59,108 bases of DNA from Nonomuraea corallina (GTDB taxonomy: Bacteria > Actinomycetota > Actinomycetes > Streptosporangiales > Streptosporangiaceae). Shown here one piece after another: positions 1-7,779 of this stretch. The stretch is taken from NCBI RefSeq assembly GCF_027620315.1, contig NZ_JAPNNL010000023.1, forward strand, positions 1 through 59,108, given 5' to 3'. A model generated the notes under the pieces. It worked only from the letters and a program-made list of their open reading frames with translations, searched no databases and had not been told where the DNA came from. The position numbers were made by a program, and so were the translations under genes. Position 1 is the first letter of the stretch, and each line of letters starts with the position of its first letter.

Positions 1-12
1 GCCCCGGCGTCC

Positions 13-1320
13 CTAGTTGAGGACCTGGCTCTTGACGCGGTCGTTCATCGACTTGATCCCTTCGGCGACCGACTTCTCGCCGACCATGATCAGCTGGTGC
101 TCCTCGTTGAGGATCGTGTCCACGTCGGAGGTCTTGTCGCTGACCGGCATCTCCAGCAGGACCTTGTCCGGCTCGAAGGCCTTCTTCGACAGCTCGTCGG
201 CCGGCATGCCCTTGAGCTTGAAGTACGCCTCGGTGATCGCCGGGTCCTGCAGCGCCGGGACCACGCCCACCTGGGCGATCGCCGAGGCGCCCTCCTTGCC
301 CGCGGCGAACTGGACGAACTTCTTGGCCAGGTCGGCGTTCTCGCTCCGCTTGTTCACCGCGAACGCCGTCGGCGAGCCGAACGTGACGACCTCGCCGGAG
401 CCCTGCCGTTGCGGCATCGGGGCCAGCGCCCAGTCGACCTGGCTCTCACCCTTCTCCTTGGCTTCGAGGATGCCGGAGATGTACCAGGTGCCCATGGGCA
501 TCATGGCCGTCGCGCCGGTCTCGAACATGGTCCGGTAGTCGGCCTGCTGCGCCGTCGCGGTGCCGAAGTCCAGCGCGTTGCCGCCCTTCTGCAGGCCCAG
601 CGCCATGTTGTACTGGTCGGTGAAGAAGGCGTAGTCGCCGCCGAGCTGGTCGCCGCCCGTCTGGGCCGCCGAGACCGCCTGGACCACCGACCGCCAGGTG
701 TGGTGGTAGGTGCCGTAGACCTTCTGGCCGCCGTCGCCCTGGGTGAGCCGCTGGGCGTGCCTGGCGTAGTCGTCCCAGGTCATGGCGCCGTCGAGGGTGA
801 TGTTCGCCTTGTCGAACAGGGTCTTGTTGTAGTAGAGCAGCCAGAAGTCCTGACGGTACGGGACCGCGAAGTAGGTGTTGTTCACGTTGAACGCGTCCAG
901 GCCCGCGAGCTTGGCGCTGTCGGTCGACTTGACCAGGTCCGTGACGTCGAGGAGCTGCCCGCGGCTGGAGTAGCGCGAGTAGTCCGTCACGTTCTTCATG
1001 GTGATCACGTCGGTCTTGTCGCCACCGGCCAGCATCGTGGTGACCTTCTCGGGATAGTCGTCCGCGAGGATGTCCACGGGCTTCACCTCGACGCCGGGGT
1101 TCGCCTTCTCGAAGGCGTCGAAGAGGGCGGTGAACTCCGGGGTCTTGGCGAGGTTCCACACCGTCACCGTGAGGGTGGCGCCTCCGCCCTCACCGGCGGG
1201 CTCACCGGAGCCGCCGCCACCGCAGGCGGCGACCGCGAGGGCGAGCGCGGCGGCCACCCCGGCGGTCCTCACCCAGGGGCGGCGCACTCTGACCTTGACG
1301 GGCGGATTCGAAGCGAACAT
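13..1320 (-). CDS. ABC sugar transporter substrate-binding lipoprotein
   Basis: Extracellular solute-binding protein (family 1, carbohydrate type) that would capture an oligosaccharide or sugar acid outside the membrane for an ABC importer. The N-terminus has a basic stretch, a hydrophobic core and a lipobox ending at Cys33 (AVAAC), followed by a Gly/Ser-rich tether, so it should be a lipoprotein. The 435-residue length fits the family. An AAGGAG ribosome site lies about 9 nt before the ATG. It sits 28 bp downstream of the dehydrogenase gene on the same strand, so the two are probably cotranscribed. The permease genes are not in the window and may lie beyond the left edge. The substrate is inferred only from the neighbouring heparinase and DUF2264 genes. 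Confidence 0.9.
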   Translation of the reverse strand: MFASNPPVKVRVRRPWVRTAGVAAALALAVAACGGGGSGEPAGEGGGATLTVTVWNLAKTPEFTALFDAFEKANPGVEVKPVDILADDYPEKVTTMLAGGDKTDVITMKNVTDYSRYSSRGQLLDVTDLVKSTDSAKLAGLDAFNVNNTYFAVPYRQDFWLLYYNKTLFDKANITLDGAMTWDDYARHAQRLTQGDGGQKVYGTYHHTWRSVVQAVSAAQTGGDQLGGDYAFFTDQYNMALGLQKGGNALDFGTATAQQADYRTMFETGATAMMPMGTWYISGILEAKEKGESQVDWALAPMPQRQGSGEVVTFGSPTAFAVNKRSENADLAKKFVQFAAGKEGASAIAQVGVVPALQDPAITEAYFKLKGMPADELSKKAFEPDKVLLEMPVSDKTSDVDTILNEEHQLIMVGEKSVAEGIKSMNDRVKSQVLN

Positions 1321-1348
1321 CGATCCGGTCTCCTTCCATGAAGCGGGC

Positions 1349-2365
1349 TCAGGCGCTCACGGCGATCTCGTCCGCGGTCACCGGCGCGCGGGGCGGCAGG
1401 CCGGACACGTAGCGTTCGAGCTCGTCGAGGGCGCTGTCACTCATCCGCCGGGTCTCCGATCCCAGAGACCCGGCGATGTGGGGGGTGATCATGACGTTGG
1501 GCAGGTCGTACAGCGGCGAGTCAGCGGGCAGCGGCTCCGGATCGGTGACGTCGAGGATCGCGTCGAGCCGCCCCGGCACGCACTCCCTTTCCAGGGCGGC
1601 GGTGTCGAGGACGGACCCGCGCGCGGTGTTGATGACGGTCGCACCGTCCCTGAGCAGGGCGAGCTCCGCCGCCCCGATGAGGTGACGGGTGGCTGGCAGC
1701 GCCGGCACGTGCAGGGTGAGCACGTCGCAGCGCGCCAGCAGATCGGGCAGCCCGACCAGCCTGCCGCCCGCCGCGCGCACCCCGGCCGGGTCGGCGTACG
1801 GGTCCGCCACCAGGATGTCGACCTCCAGGGCGCGCAGCCGTTCGATGACCCGGCGGCCCACCCGTGAGAAGCCGACGACGCCGATGGTGCGTCCGCGGTT
1901 GGACAGCTCGCCGCGCCCCGCCGCGTAGGACCAGTCGTCGCGATGTTTGCGCGCGTCCTGGGCCAGGAACGGGGCCTTCTTGCCGGCGAAGATGATCGCG
2001 GCGAGAGTGTACTCGGCGACCGGTATCGCGTTCTCGTCGGCGGCGTTGGTCACGAGGATCCCGCGCCGCCAGACCTCGTCGGTGACGAAGGGGCGCACCG
2101 TGCCCGCGCAGTGGAAGACGGCCCGGAGCTCCGGGGCGCCGTCCAGCAGGTCCTTCGTCAGCGGCGGGCAGCCCCACGAGGTCACGAGCACCTCGACCTC
2201 ACGCAGCCGGCGACGGACGAGCGGGTCGTCGAGGTTCATGGCCGAGATAGGATCGGCGAGTTCGACGAGATCGTGCAACCGGCGTAACTGCGGCTCCTGA
2301 AACTGCACCTGGATGTGTGCGGGATCCATGACCAGCAGGGCCTGTGGCCGTCGACGGTCTCTCAC
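1349..2365 (-). CDS. D-isomer-specific 2-hydroxyacid dehydrogenase
   Basis: NAD(P)-dependent oxidoreductase of the D-2-hydroxyacid dehydrogenase family, 338 aa. Visible features are the Rossmann nucleotide site (IGVVGFSRVGRRV), the substrate Arg in NTARGSVLD, the acidic residue in DVTDPEPLP and the catalytic His in ITPHIAG. The start is a GTG with AAAGGA upstream. The gene leads the sugar-binding protein gene and is divergent from the DUF2264 gene. The 244-bp region between them holds a LacI-type palindrome and a TGATCGAA box. In such loci these enzymes commonly reduce or oxidise sugar-acid intermediates; the specific substrate cannot be read from the sequence. Confidence 0.88.
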   Translation of the reverse strand: MRDRRRPQALLVMDPAHIQVQFQEPQLRRLHDLVELADPISAMNLDDPLVRRRLREVEVLVTSWGCPPLTKDLLDGAPELRAVFHCAGTVRPFVTDEVWRRGILVTNAADENAIPVAEYTLAAIIFAGKKAPFLAQDARKHRDDWSYAAGRGELSNRGRTIGVVGFSRVGRRVIERLRALEVDILVADPYADPAGVRAAGGRLVGLPDLLARCDVLTLHVPALPATRHLIGAAELALLRDGATVINTARGSVLDTAALERECVPGRLDAILDVTDPEPLPADSPLYDLPNVMITPHIAGSLGSETRRMSDSALDELERYVSGLPPRAPVTADEIAVSA

Positions 2366-2383
2366 GCGGGTCCTTTCGGCGCA

Positions 2384-2395
2384 GCAAGCGCTTGC
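2384..2395. promoter_or_regulatory. LacI-family operator-like palindrome
   Basis: GCAAGCGCTTGC is a perfect 12-bp palindrome of the classical LacI/CcpA operator type (central CG in an AAGCGCTT core). It lies just upstream of the 2-hydroxyacid dehydrogenase GTG. A possible leftward promoter lies above it, with a TTGACG -35 and CATGAT 17 bp downstream, so binding would block the transcript leader. A related half-site (GAGCGCTTT) occurs at about 2521 on the DUF2264 side. The cognate repressor is not obvious: the local regulator has a DeoR-type DNA-binding domain. Confidence 0.6.
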
Positions 2396-2509
2396 CAGTG
2401 CCGCTGATCATGTCCATTCATGTCAATCACGTCAAGACCTCGTAACAGGGCTATGCGATCGTTATTGATCGGGATGGTCAGCCGTAACGGCGTATTTCGG
2501 TCCGATTGC

Positions 2510-2518
2510 TGATCGAAG
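2510..2518 (+). promoter_or_regulatory. TGATCGAAG box before DUF2264 gene
   Basis: TGATCGAAG matches the repeated boxes in front of the heparinase gene (7595-7652). It lies about 90 bp before the DUF2264 start and upstream of a possible promoter (TTGACG, 17 bp, CAGCAT). It is probably the operator by which the DeoR/LacI-type regulator links the two transcripts. Confidence 0.45.
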
Positions 2519-2608
2519 TGAGCGCTTTTGATCAGAGCGTGCTTGACGTGTTCGCTCGGTGCTGCCAGCATCCTGAACCCACGCAGGAGATCGCTGACTG
2601 GAGGCCCG

Positions 2609-4474
2609 ATGCGCTGGCTGCGGGAGCTGGACGACCGGACACTGTCGCCCCACACCGGCTGGACCCGCGATCACTGGGCGGCGCTGGCCGACCATCTCCT
2701 GCTGACGGCACGGCGGCACGCCTCCCCCTCCCACGCGCGGATCTCCTTCCCCGGCGAGCCGGGCGGCTACGGGCCGGACGTGGACGCGCTGGAGGGCTTC
2801 GCCCGCACCTTCCTGGCCGCCGGGTTCCGGGTGGCGGGGGAGTCCGGCCGCGACCCGCACGGCCATCTCGAGTGGTACGCGCGCGGCCTGGCCGCCGGCA
2901 CCGACCCGCGCTCCCCCGAGCGGTGGGTGCGGCTGGACGAGCACGACCAGGCCAAGGTCGAGGCCGCCTCCATCGCCCTGGTGCTCCACCTGACCCGGCC
3001 GTGGCTGTGGGACCGGCTCGACGACGGCGTGCGCGAGCGGGTGATCGACTATCTCGCCCCGGCGATCGGGGCCGCCTACCCGCCGATCAACTGGGTCTGG
3101 TTCCAGCTCGTGGTCGAGCAGTTCCTCGCCTCCGTCGGCGGGCCCTACTCGCGCGCCGACCTCGAGGCCGGGCTCGCCCTCACCGACGGGTTCGTCCGAG
3201 AGGAGGGCTGGTACGCCGACGGCGACCGGCGCGCCTACGACCACTACGTCGGCTGGGCGCTGCACTTCTACCCGCTGCTGTGGACCGAGATGGCCGCCGG
3301 CGACCCGGCCGCCGACGCCCGCCGCCCCGCCTACCTGTCCAGGCTGGAGCGCTTCCTGCACGACGCCGTGCACCTCGTCGGGGCCGGCGGGTCCCCGCTG
3401 ATCCAGGGACGCAGCCTCACCTACCGGTTCGCCGCCGCCGCCCCGTTCTGGGCCGGCGCGCGGGCCGGCCTCACCACCCCCGCGCCCGGCCTGTTGCGCC
3501 GCGCCGCCTCCGGGATCGCCCGCCACTTCGCCGAGCGCGGCGCCCCCGGCGACGACGGCCTGCTCACGCTCGGCTGGCACGCCCCCTGGCGGCCGATCGC
3601 CCAGTCCTACTCCGGCACCGGCTCGCCGTACTGGGCGGCCAAGGGCCTGTACGGTCTCGCGCTGCCCGCCGACCACCCGGTGTGGACCGCCGTCGAGGAG
3701 CCGCTGCCGGTGGAGGAGGGCGACTTCCAGCGCGTGATCCGGTCACCGGGCTGGCTGGTCTCCGGCACCCGCGCCGACGGCCTCGTCCGGGTCGTCAACC
3801 ACGGCACCGACCACGCGCTGCCCGGCGACCACCGCACCGACTCCCCGCTCTACGCCCGCCTCGGCTACTCCACCGCCACCTCACCCGTCCTGGCCGGGCC
3901 GCACGCCGCCGACCCCCTGGACCAGTCGGTGACCCTGCTGGACCCGTCCGGCCGGCCCAGCCACCGCACCGGCTTCGACACCCTCCTGGCCGACCGCCTC
4001 CCCACCGGCACCGTCGTCGGCGCCTCGCGCTGGCAGGCCCACTGGGTGGACCCCGACCCCGGCGCGCCCGACCACGGCTACGGCCGCGCCGGCGCCGTCA
4101 CCACGGGCCCCGGGCTCACGGTCATGTCCGCCCTGCGCGGCCCCTGGGAGGTCCGCCTGGTCCGGGTGTCCGCCCCGTGCCCGTACCCGCTGCGCGTCGG
4201 CGGCTGGCCCGCCCCCGCCCCGCTGCCCTCCCGGGTCGTCCCCGGCCCCGGCCTCGACCTGGCGGACGTGACCTCCGCCCCGGACGCCACCCCGCTGTCG
4301 TCCGAGACGCTCATCCCCTGGTGCGGCACCAGGGCGGCCGCCGAGCCTGACCGCTGGTACTCCGCCCTCCTCCACCTGGGCGCGGCCACCCCGCCGCCCG
4401 ACCTCGCCCTGGGCTCCACGACCGCCCGCGTCACCTGGCCCGACGGCGTCGTCGACACCCTCCGTCTTCCCTGA
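2609..4474 (+). CDS. DUF2264 domain protein, polysaccharide locus
   Basis: 621-aa protein of the DUF2264 family, a large predicted alpha/alpha-barrel protein of undetermined activity often found in carbohydrate-degradation loci. The N-terminal part (MRWLRELDDRT, then GYGPDVDALEGFARTFL) and the NWVWFQLVVEQFL segment are typical of the family. I chose the ATG at 2609 because GGAGG lies 4 nt upstream and because conservation appears to begin there; an in-frame ATG at 2528 would add 27 unlikely residues. No signal peptide is visible, so it should be cytoplasmic. The neighbouring sugar-binding protein and heparinase suggest work on imported acidic oligosaccharides. Its 3' end runs into a 16-bp tandem repeat. 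Confidence 0.85.
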   Translation: MRWLRELDDRTLSPHTGWTRDHWAALADHLLLTARRHASPSHARISFPGEPGGYGPDVDALEGFARTFLAAGFRVAGESGRDPHGHLEWYARGLAAGTDPRSPERWVRLDEHDQAKVEAASIALVLHLTRPWLWDRLDDGVRERVIDYLAPAIGAAYPPINWVWFQLVVEQFLASVGGPYSRADLEAGLALTDGFVREEGWYADGDRRAYDHYVGWALHFYPLLWTEMAAGDPAADARRPAYLSRLERFLHDAVHLVGAGGSPLIQGRSLTYRFAAAAPFWAGARAGLTTPAPGLLRRAASGIARHFAERGAPGDDGLLTLGWHAPWRPIAQSYSGTGSPYWAAKGLYGLALPADHPVWTAVEEPLPVEEGDFQRVIRSPGWLVSGTRADGLVRVVNHGTDHALPGDHRTDSPLYARLGYSTATSPVLAGPHAADPLDQSVTLLDPSGRPSHRTGFDTLLADRLPTGTVVGASRWQAHWVDPDPGAPDHGYGRAGAVTTGPGLTVMSALRGPWEVRLVRVSAPCPYPLRVGGWPAPAPLPSRVVPGPGLDLADVTSAPDATPLSSETLIPWCGTRAAAEPDRWYSALLHLGAATPPPDLALGSTTARVTWPDGVVDTLRLP

Positions 4475-4526
4475 GGGCCGCCTTCCCTGAGGGCCGTCTT
4501 CCCTGAGGGCCGTCTTCCCTGAGGGT
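4463..4526 (+). repeat. 16-bp tandem repeat x4 duplicating a stop region
   Basis: Four copies of CGTCTTCCCTGAGGGC (one C for T in copy 2, final base changed in copy 4). The first copy contains the last codons and TGA of the DUF2264 gene; later TGAs fall at 4488, 4504 and 4520. A period of 16 puts successive TGAs in all three frames. The array fills the whole convergent gap to the next gene. Confidence 0.9.
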
Positions 4527-4528
4527 CG

Positions 4529-5656
4529 TCAGGCCGAGGACGAGCGGACGATCAACCGGGGCTCGACGACCACGCGGTGCGCCGGGCGATGCGGGTCCTG
4601 GTCCGCCAGACGGGCCGACAGCAGCGCGAACGCCGCCCGCCCGATCGCCGCCTTCGGCGGCCGGACCGCCGACAGGGGCGGGTCGCACAACTCGGCGACC
4701 TCGTCGTCGTACGTGACGACGCCCAGGTCGCCCGGCACCCGGATGCCGCGCTCCTGGCAGCGCTCGACCAGGCTGATCGCCTCCGGGTCGGAGTGCACCA
4801 GCAGCGCGCTGGTGCCCGTCGCCAGGCAGGCGTCGAGGATGTCGTCCAGGGCCGCCGCCCAGCCGGGGTCACGCCGGTCCACGGTGGTCACGTCCGGGAC
4901 GCCGTCGAGGTCCAGTCCGAGCTCCTGGCACGCCTGCCGCCACCCGTGCCGCACGTGCGGCGTCGTCGGGCTCCGCACGGTGGTGATGACGCCGACCCGG
5001 CGGTGCCCCAGCGCGGCCAGGTGCCGCACCGCCATGGCGGCCCCGAGCACATGGTCGCTGACGACGGACTCCATGGCCTCCCGGTAGGGCCCGACGGTGG
5101 CGGCGCGTTCGACGAGCACCACCGGGACGGGCGACTGCCCCAGCCACCGCACCAGCTCCTCGCCGTCGTCGCCGGTGGTGGTGGGCGCGACCAGCAGCCC
5201 GTCCACGCCCACGAACTCCACCAGCCACGACAGCTGCCGCCGCTCGTCGGCCGCCTGGTAGGAGGCGCCGCGCAGCACGAGCCTGGCCCCGGCCGCGGCG
5301 GCGGCCTCGCGCACGCCGCGGATCACGTCGGGCCAGTAGTAGTCGAGCGAGGGCACGACCATCCCGACCGTGAGCCGGCGCGTGTCGCCGCCGTTCTCCT
5401 CGGGGGCGGGCTGCGGCGGCGCCGGCCTGTCGGGCTCGCCGACCAGCGCGCCGCCGTGCAGCACGGCCCCGCCGCGCACCCTCCGGATCACCCCCTGCGA
5501 GGCCAGCAGCGCGATGTCACGGCGGATGGTGATGGCCGAGACGTCCAGTTCCTCGGCCAGGTCGGTGACGCGCACGACGCCGCGCTGCCGCAGCAGCTCG
5601 ACCACCTGGGCGCGGCGCTCGTCGGGCAGCGGCGCCGGCGACTCGGGCCCGGTCAT
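4529..5656 (-). CDS. DeoR-type HTH / LacI-type ligand-binding regulator
   Basis: 375-aa transcription regulator. Residues 1-60 or so form a DeoR-like winged helix (RRAQVVELLRQRGVVRVTDLAEELDVS then TIRRDIALLASQGVIRRVRGGAV). From about residue 90 a periplasmic-binding-protein-like sensor of LacI type follows (GMVVPSLDYYWPDVIRGV; GVITTVRSPTTPHVRHGW). It should bind a sugar effector and repress the locus. The start overlaps the stop of the upstream heparinase gene by ATGA (5653-5656), so the two are translationally coupled. The start is chosen from this overlap and from the beginning of the HTH. Confidence 0.88.
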   Translation of the reverse strand: MTGPESPAPLPDERRAQVVELLRQRGVVRVTDLAEELDVSAITIRRDIALLASQGVIRRVRGGAVLHGGALVGEPDRPAPPQPAPEENGGDTRRLTVGMVVPSLDYYWPDVIRGVREAAAAAGARLVLRGASYQAADERRQLSWLVEFVGVDGLLVAPTTTGDDGEELVRWLGQSPVPVVLVERAATVGPYREAMESVVSDHVLGAAMAVRHLAALGHRRVGVITTVRSPTTPHVRHGWRQACQELGLDLDGVPDVTTVDRRDPGWAAALDDILDACLATGTSALLVHSDPEAISLVERCQERGIRVPGDLGVVTYDDEVAELCDPPLSAVRPPKAAIGRAAFALLSARLADQDPHRPAHRVVVEPRLIVRSSSA

Positions 5657-7566
5657 CCGCGCACCCCCACCCGCACCAGCACGGACCCGGCGGCGGTGCC
5701 GGGCACCGCCAGCTCCAGCCGGGTCAGCCGCTCGCCCCACACCGCGGCGAGCATCGGATCGTCCAGCTCGCGCACCGTCAGCGAACCCGCCGCCAGCCCG
5801 GGGTCCCAGGTCAGCACGGCGGCCCGCCCGCCTCCGGGCGGCCGCACCTCCACCTCGCCGGGACGGTCCCGCCGCACCTCGCCGGCCAGCAGGTAGCGCA
5901 GCACGCTGGGCTCGCCCGCGCCGGTGAAGCGCCAGGCGTCCTCGATCGTCACCTCGCCGGACGACCGGTCGAGCCGGGCCGTCCGCCACCACCGTTCCAG
6001 GCCGTCCACGGGGTAGGCGGGCGCGAGGTCGAGCCGTACCAGGAAGCCGTCCGGCCCGTCGGCCGCCTCGACGTCGCGGGCGTGGAAGGACGCGCCGGCC
6101 CGCTGCGGCGTGCCGCGGACCTCGGGCACGTTGTGCCAGTCGCCGCGCATCGTCCAGATCGCGTACCGGTCGGGCCCGAAGGTCCCGGCCGTGTACGTGG
6201 GCCGCCCCGCGTCGACCACGGCCGGCACCCCGTCCACGGCCACCACGACCGAGCCGACGTCGTTGTGGTTGTGGTTCTCCCCGTTGTGCCCGCCCTTCAC
6301 CACGAGCGCCGGTCCGCGGGCGGTGCCCGCCGCTGCGCGGGCGACCCCCACCTGGACGCCGGGCAGCCACGCGGAGGCGACCAGCGGCGGGTCGGCGGCC
6401 TCGGCCGCCGGCCAGTCCGGGTCGGCCAGCTCGCCCATGGCCCGCCCCAGCTCGGCGTCGGGAGAGACGGCGGCGGAGCGCCGCGAGGCCGCGTGACGGA
6501 CCCCGAGCGGATCGCCGGCCCGCCGCGCCCACCGGTGCGCCACGTGCCAGGGCCGCTCACCGGGCGGCCGCGCGCGGCTGTCGGCGACGTTCACGTACCA
6601 CTCGCCGCCCAGATGCATCAGGTACGGGAAGCGCGCGGTCGCGCGGGCCACCGGCACGGCGGAGGCGTCCAGCGCCCCGGCGGTGGCGTGCTCCAGCACG
6701 TCGAGCGCCTCCAGCGCGCGGCAGGCGCCCTGCCACCAGTATTCGTAGCCCTCGTCCACCGACCCGTCGGCGGGCAGCGCCCCGAGGTAGCGGTCGACGC
6801 CCTCGACGGCCAGCGCGACCTGCAGCGCCCGCTCCTCGCCCGGCTCCGCCAGGCGCAGCGCGGCGACGAGCACGTTGCCGCAGATCCACGGGCACCAGTT
6901 GTGCACGTGGCCGTCGAGCCCGAGCCAGTGCCAGTCGCGCCGCCGGGTGAACGGCTCCAGCACCCGCGTCCGCACCTCGGCGCGCACCCGCTCCCGCAGC
7001 CCGGGGAAGCGCCGGTCGAGCGGCTCGCCGAGCGCCTGGTCGGCCCAGGCGAGCTGGGCGGCCACGTCTCCGGCGCCGAGGTCGAGGCAGGGGGCGGCCG
7101 GGTCGGGCAGCACGGCGCCGCGCGGCCGGCAGGACTCCTCGTGGGCGGGCCAGCACCACGAGGTCTGCTCGCACAGCAGCGCGATGCCGTCGGCGGCCTC
7201 GGCCAGCCACCCGTCGTCGCCGGTGGACGCCGCCATGAGCACGGCCCGGGTGAGCCGCTGCTGGCGGCCGAACACGGCGTCCTCGTAGGCGGTGCGGTCG
7301 CCGTCCTGGAAGTAGCGCGCGTACTGGGAGGCGAGCGGCTGCGGCCAGGGCGTGCCGCGCTCGGCCTCGGCCCGCTCGCGCATCAGCGTCAGCGCCCTGC
7401 GGGCCGGTTCGCCGCGCAGGTCGGGCGCGGCCAGCGCGCGGCCGGGGTCCAGCAGGACGCCGGCCAGCGCGTCCGGGGAGGCGGCCGGGCCCCAGAGGCC
7501 GAGCAGGGGGCCGGGCCGCCCGCTCGCCGTGGCCTTGACGGCGGAGCCGGTGGCCGTAGTCGTCAT
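5653..7566 (-). CDS. Heparinase II/III family protein
   Basis: 637-aa protein resembling heparinase II/III-type polysaccharide lyases: an N-terminal alpha/alpha-toroid (YARYFQDGDRTAYEDAVFGRQQRLTRAVLMA; WLGLDGHVHNWCPWICGN) and a C-terminal beta-sandwich with the signature GGHNGENHNHNDVGSVVVAVDG. Such enzymes cleave uronate-containing glycans by beta-elimination. No signal peptide is visible, so it may act on imported oligosaccharides. GGAGG lies 3 nt before the ATG at 7566. It is the first gene of a two-gene operon with its probable regulator. Direct TGATCGAA repeats lie upstream. Confidence 0.85.
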   Translation of the reverse strand: MTTTATGSAVKATASGRPGPLLGLWGPAASPDALAGVLLDPGRALAAPDLRGEPARRALTLMRERAEAERGTPWPQPLASQYARYFQDGDRTAYEDAVFGRQQRLTRAVLMAASTGDDGWLAEAADGIALLCEQTSWCWPAHEESCRPRGAVLPDPAAPCLDLGAGDVAAQLAWADQALGEPLDRRFPGLRERVRAEVRTRVLEPFTRRRDWHWLGLDGHVHNWCPWICGNVLVAALRLAEPGEERALQVALAVEGVDRYLGALPADGSVDEGYEYWWQGACRALEALDVLEHATAGALDASAVPVARATARFPYLMHLGGEWYVNVADSRARPPGERPWHVAHRWARRAGDPLGVRHAASRRSAAVSPDAELGRAMGELADPDWPAAEAADPPLVASAWLPGVQVGVARAAAGTARGPALVVKGGHNGENHNHNDVGSVVVAVDGVPAVVDAGRPTYTAGTFGPDRYAIWTMRGDWHNVPEVRGTPQRAGASFHARDVEAADGPDGFLVRLDLAPAYPVDGLERWWRTARLDRSSGEVTIEDAWRFTGAGEPSVLRYLLAGEVRRDRPGEVEVRPPGGGRAAVLTWDPGLAAGSLTVRELDDPMLAAVWGERLTRLELAVPGTAAGSVLVRVGVRG

Positions 7567-7594
7567 GTTCCTCCTCCGAGCCCCCACAGCGTAT

Positions 7595-7652
7595 CGATCG
7601 AACCTGATCGAAGATGATTCCTCGCGAACCTCCATGGTGCAAGTGATCGAAC
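7595..7652 (-). promoter_or_regulatory. Direct repeats of GATCGAA (DeoR-type operator)
   Basis: Three copies of (C/T)GATCGAA(C/G) at 7595-7603, 7605-7613 and 7644-7652 upstream of the heparinase gene. The first two are 10 bp apart, one helical turn. Tandem direct repeats are the usual binding mode of DeoR-type winged helices. The same box appears before the DUF2264 gene at 2510. Confidence 0.5.
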
Positions 7653-7779
7653 TTCGCCCGTCCGGCGACCTGCCGTTCCGGGCGCCGACCGGCGGGGGAG
7701 CCGCCGTGCCGGCCTGCCAGGAGTGAAGGCCGGGTCCATGGGCAAAGGGAGGCACCCTTTGCGAAGACGGGAGATTCGG

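Noticed and set aside
97..1341. Long plus-strand open frame opposite the sugar-binding protein gene
   Set aside because: Arg/Leu/Gly-rich composition typical of antisense frames in GC-rich DNA; the minus-strand protein has a clear lipobox and family sequence.
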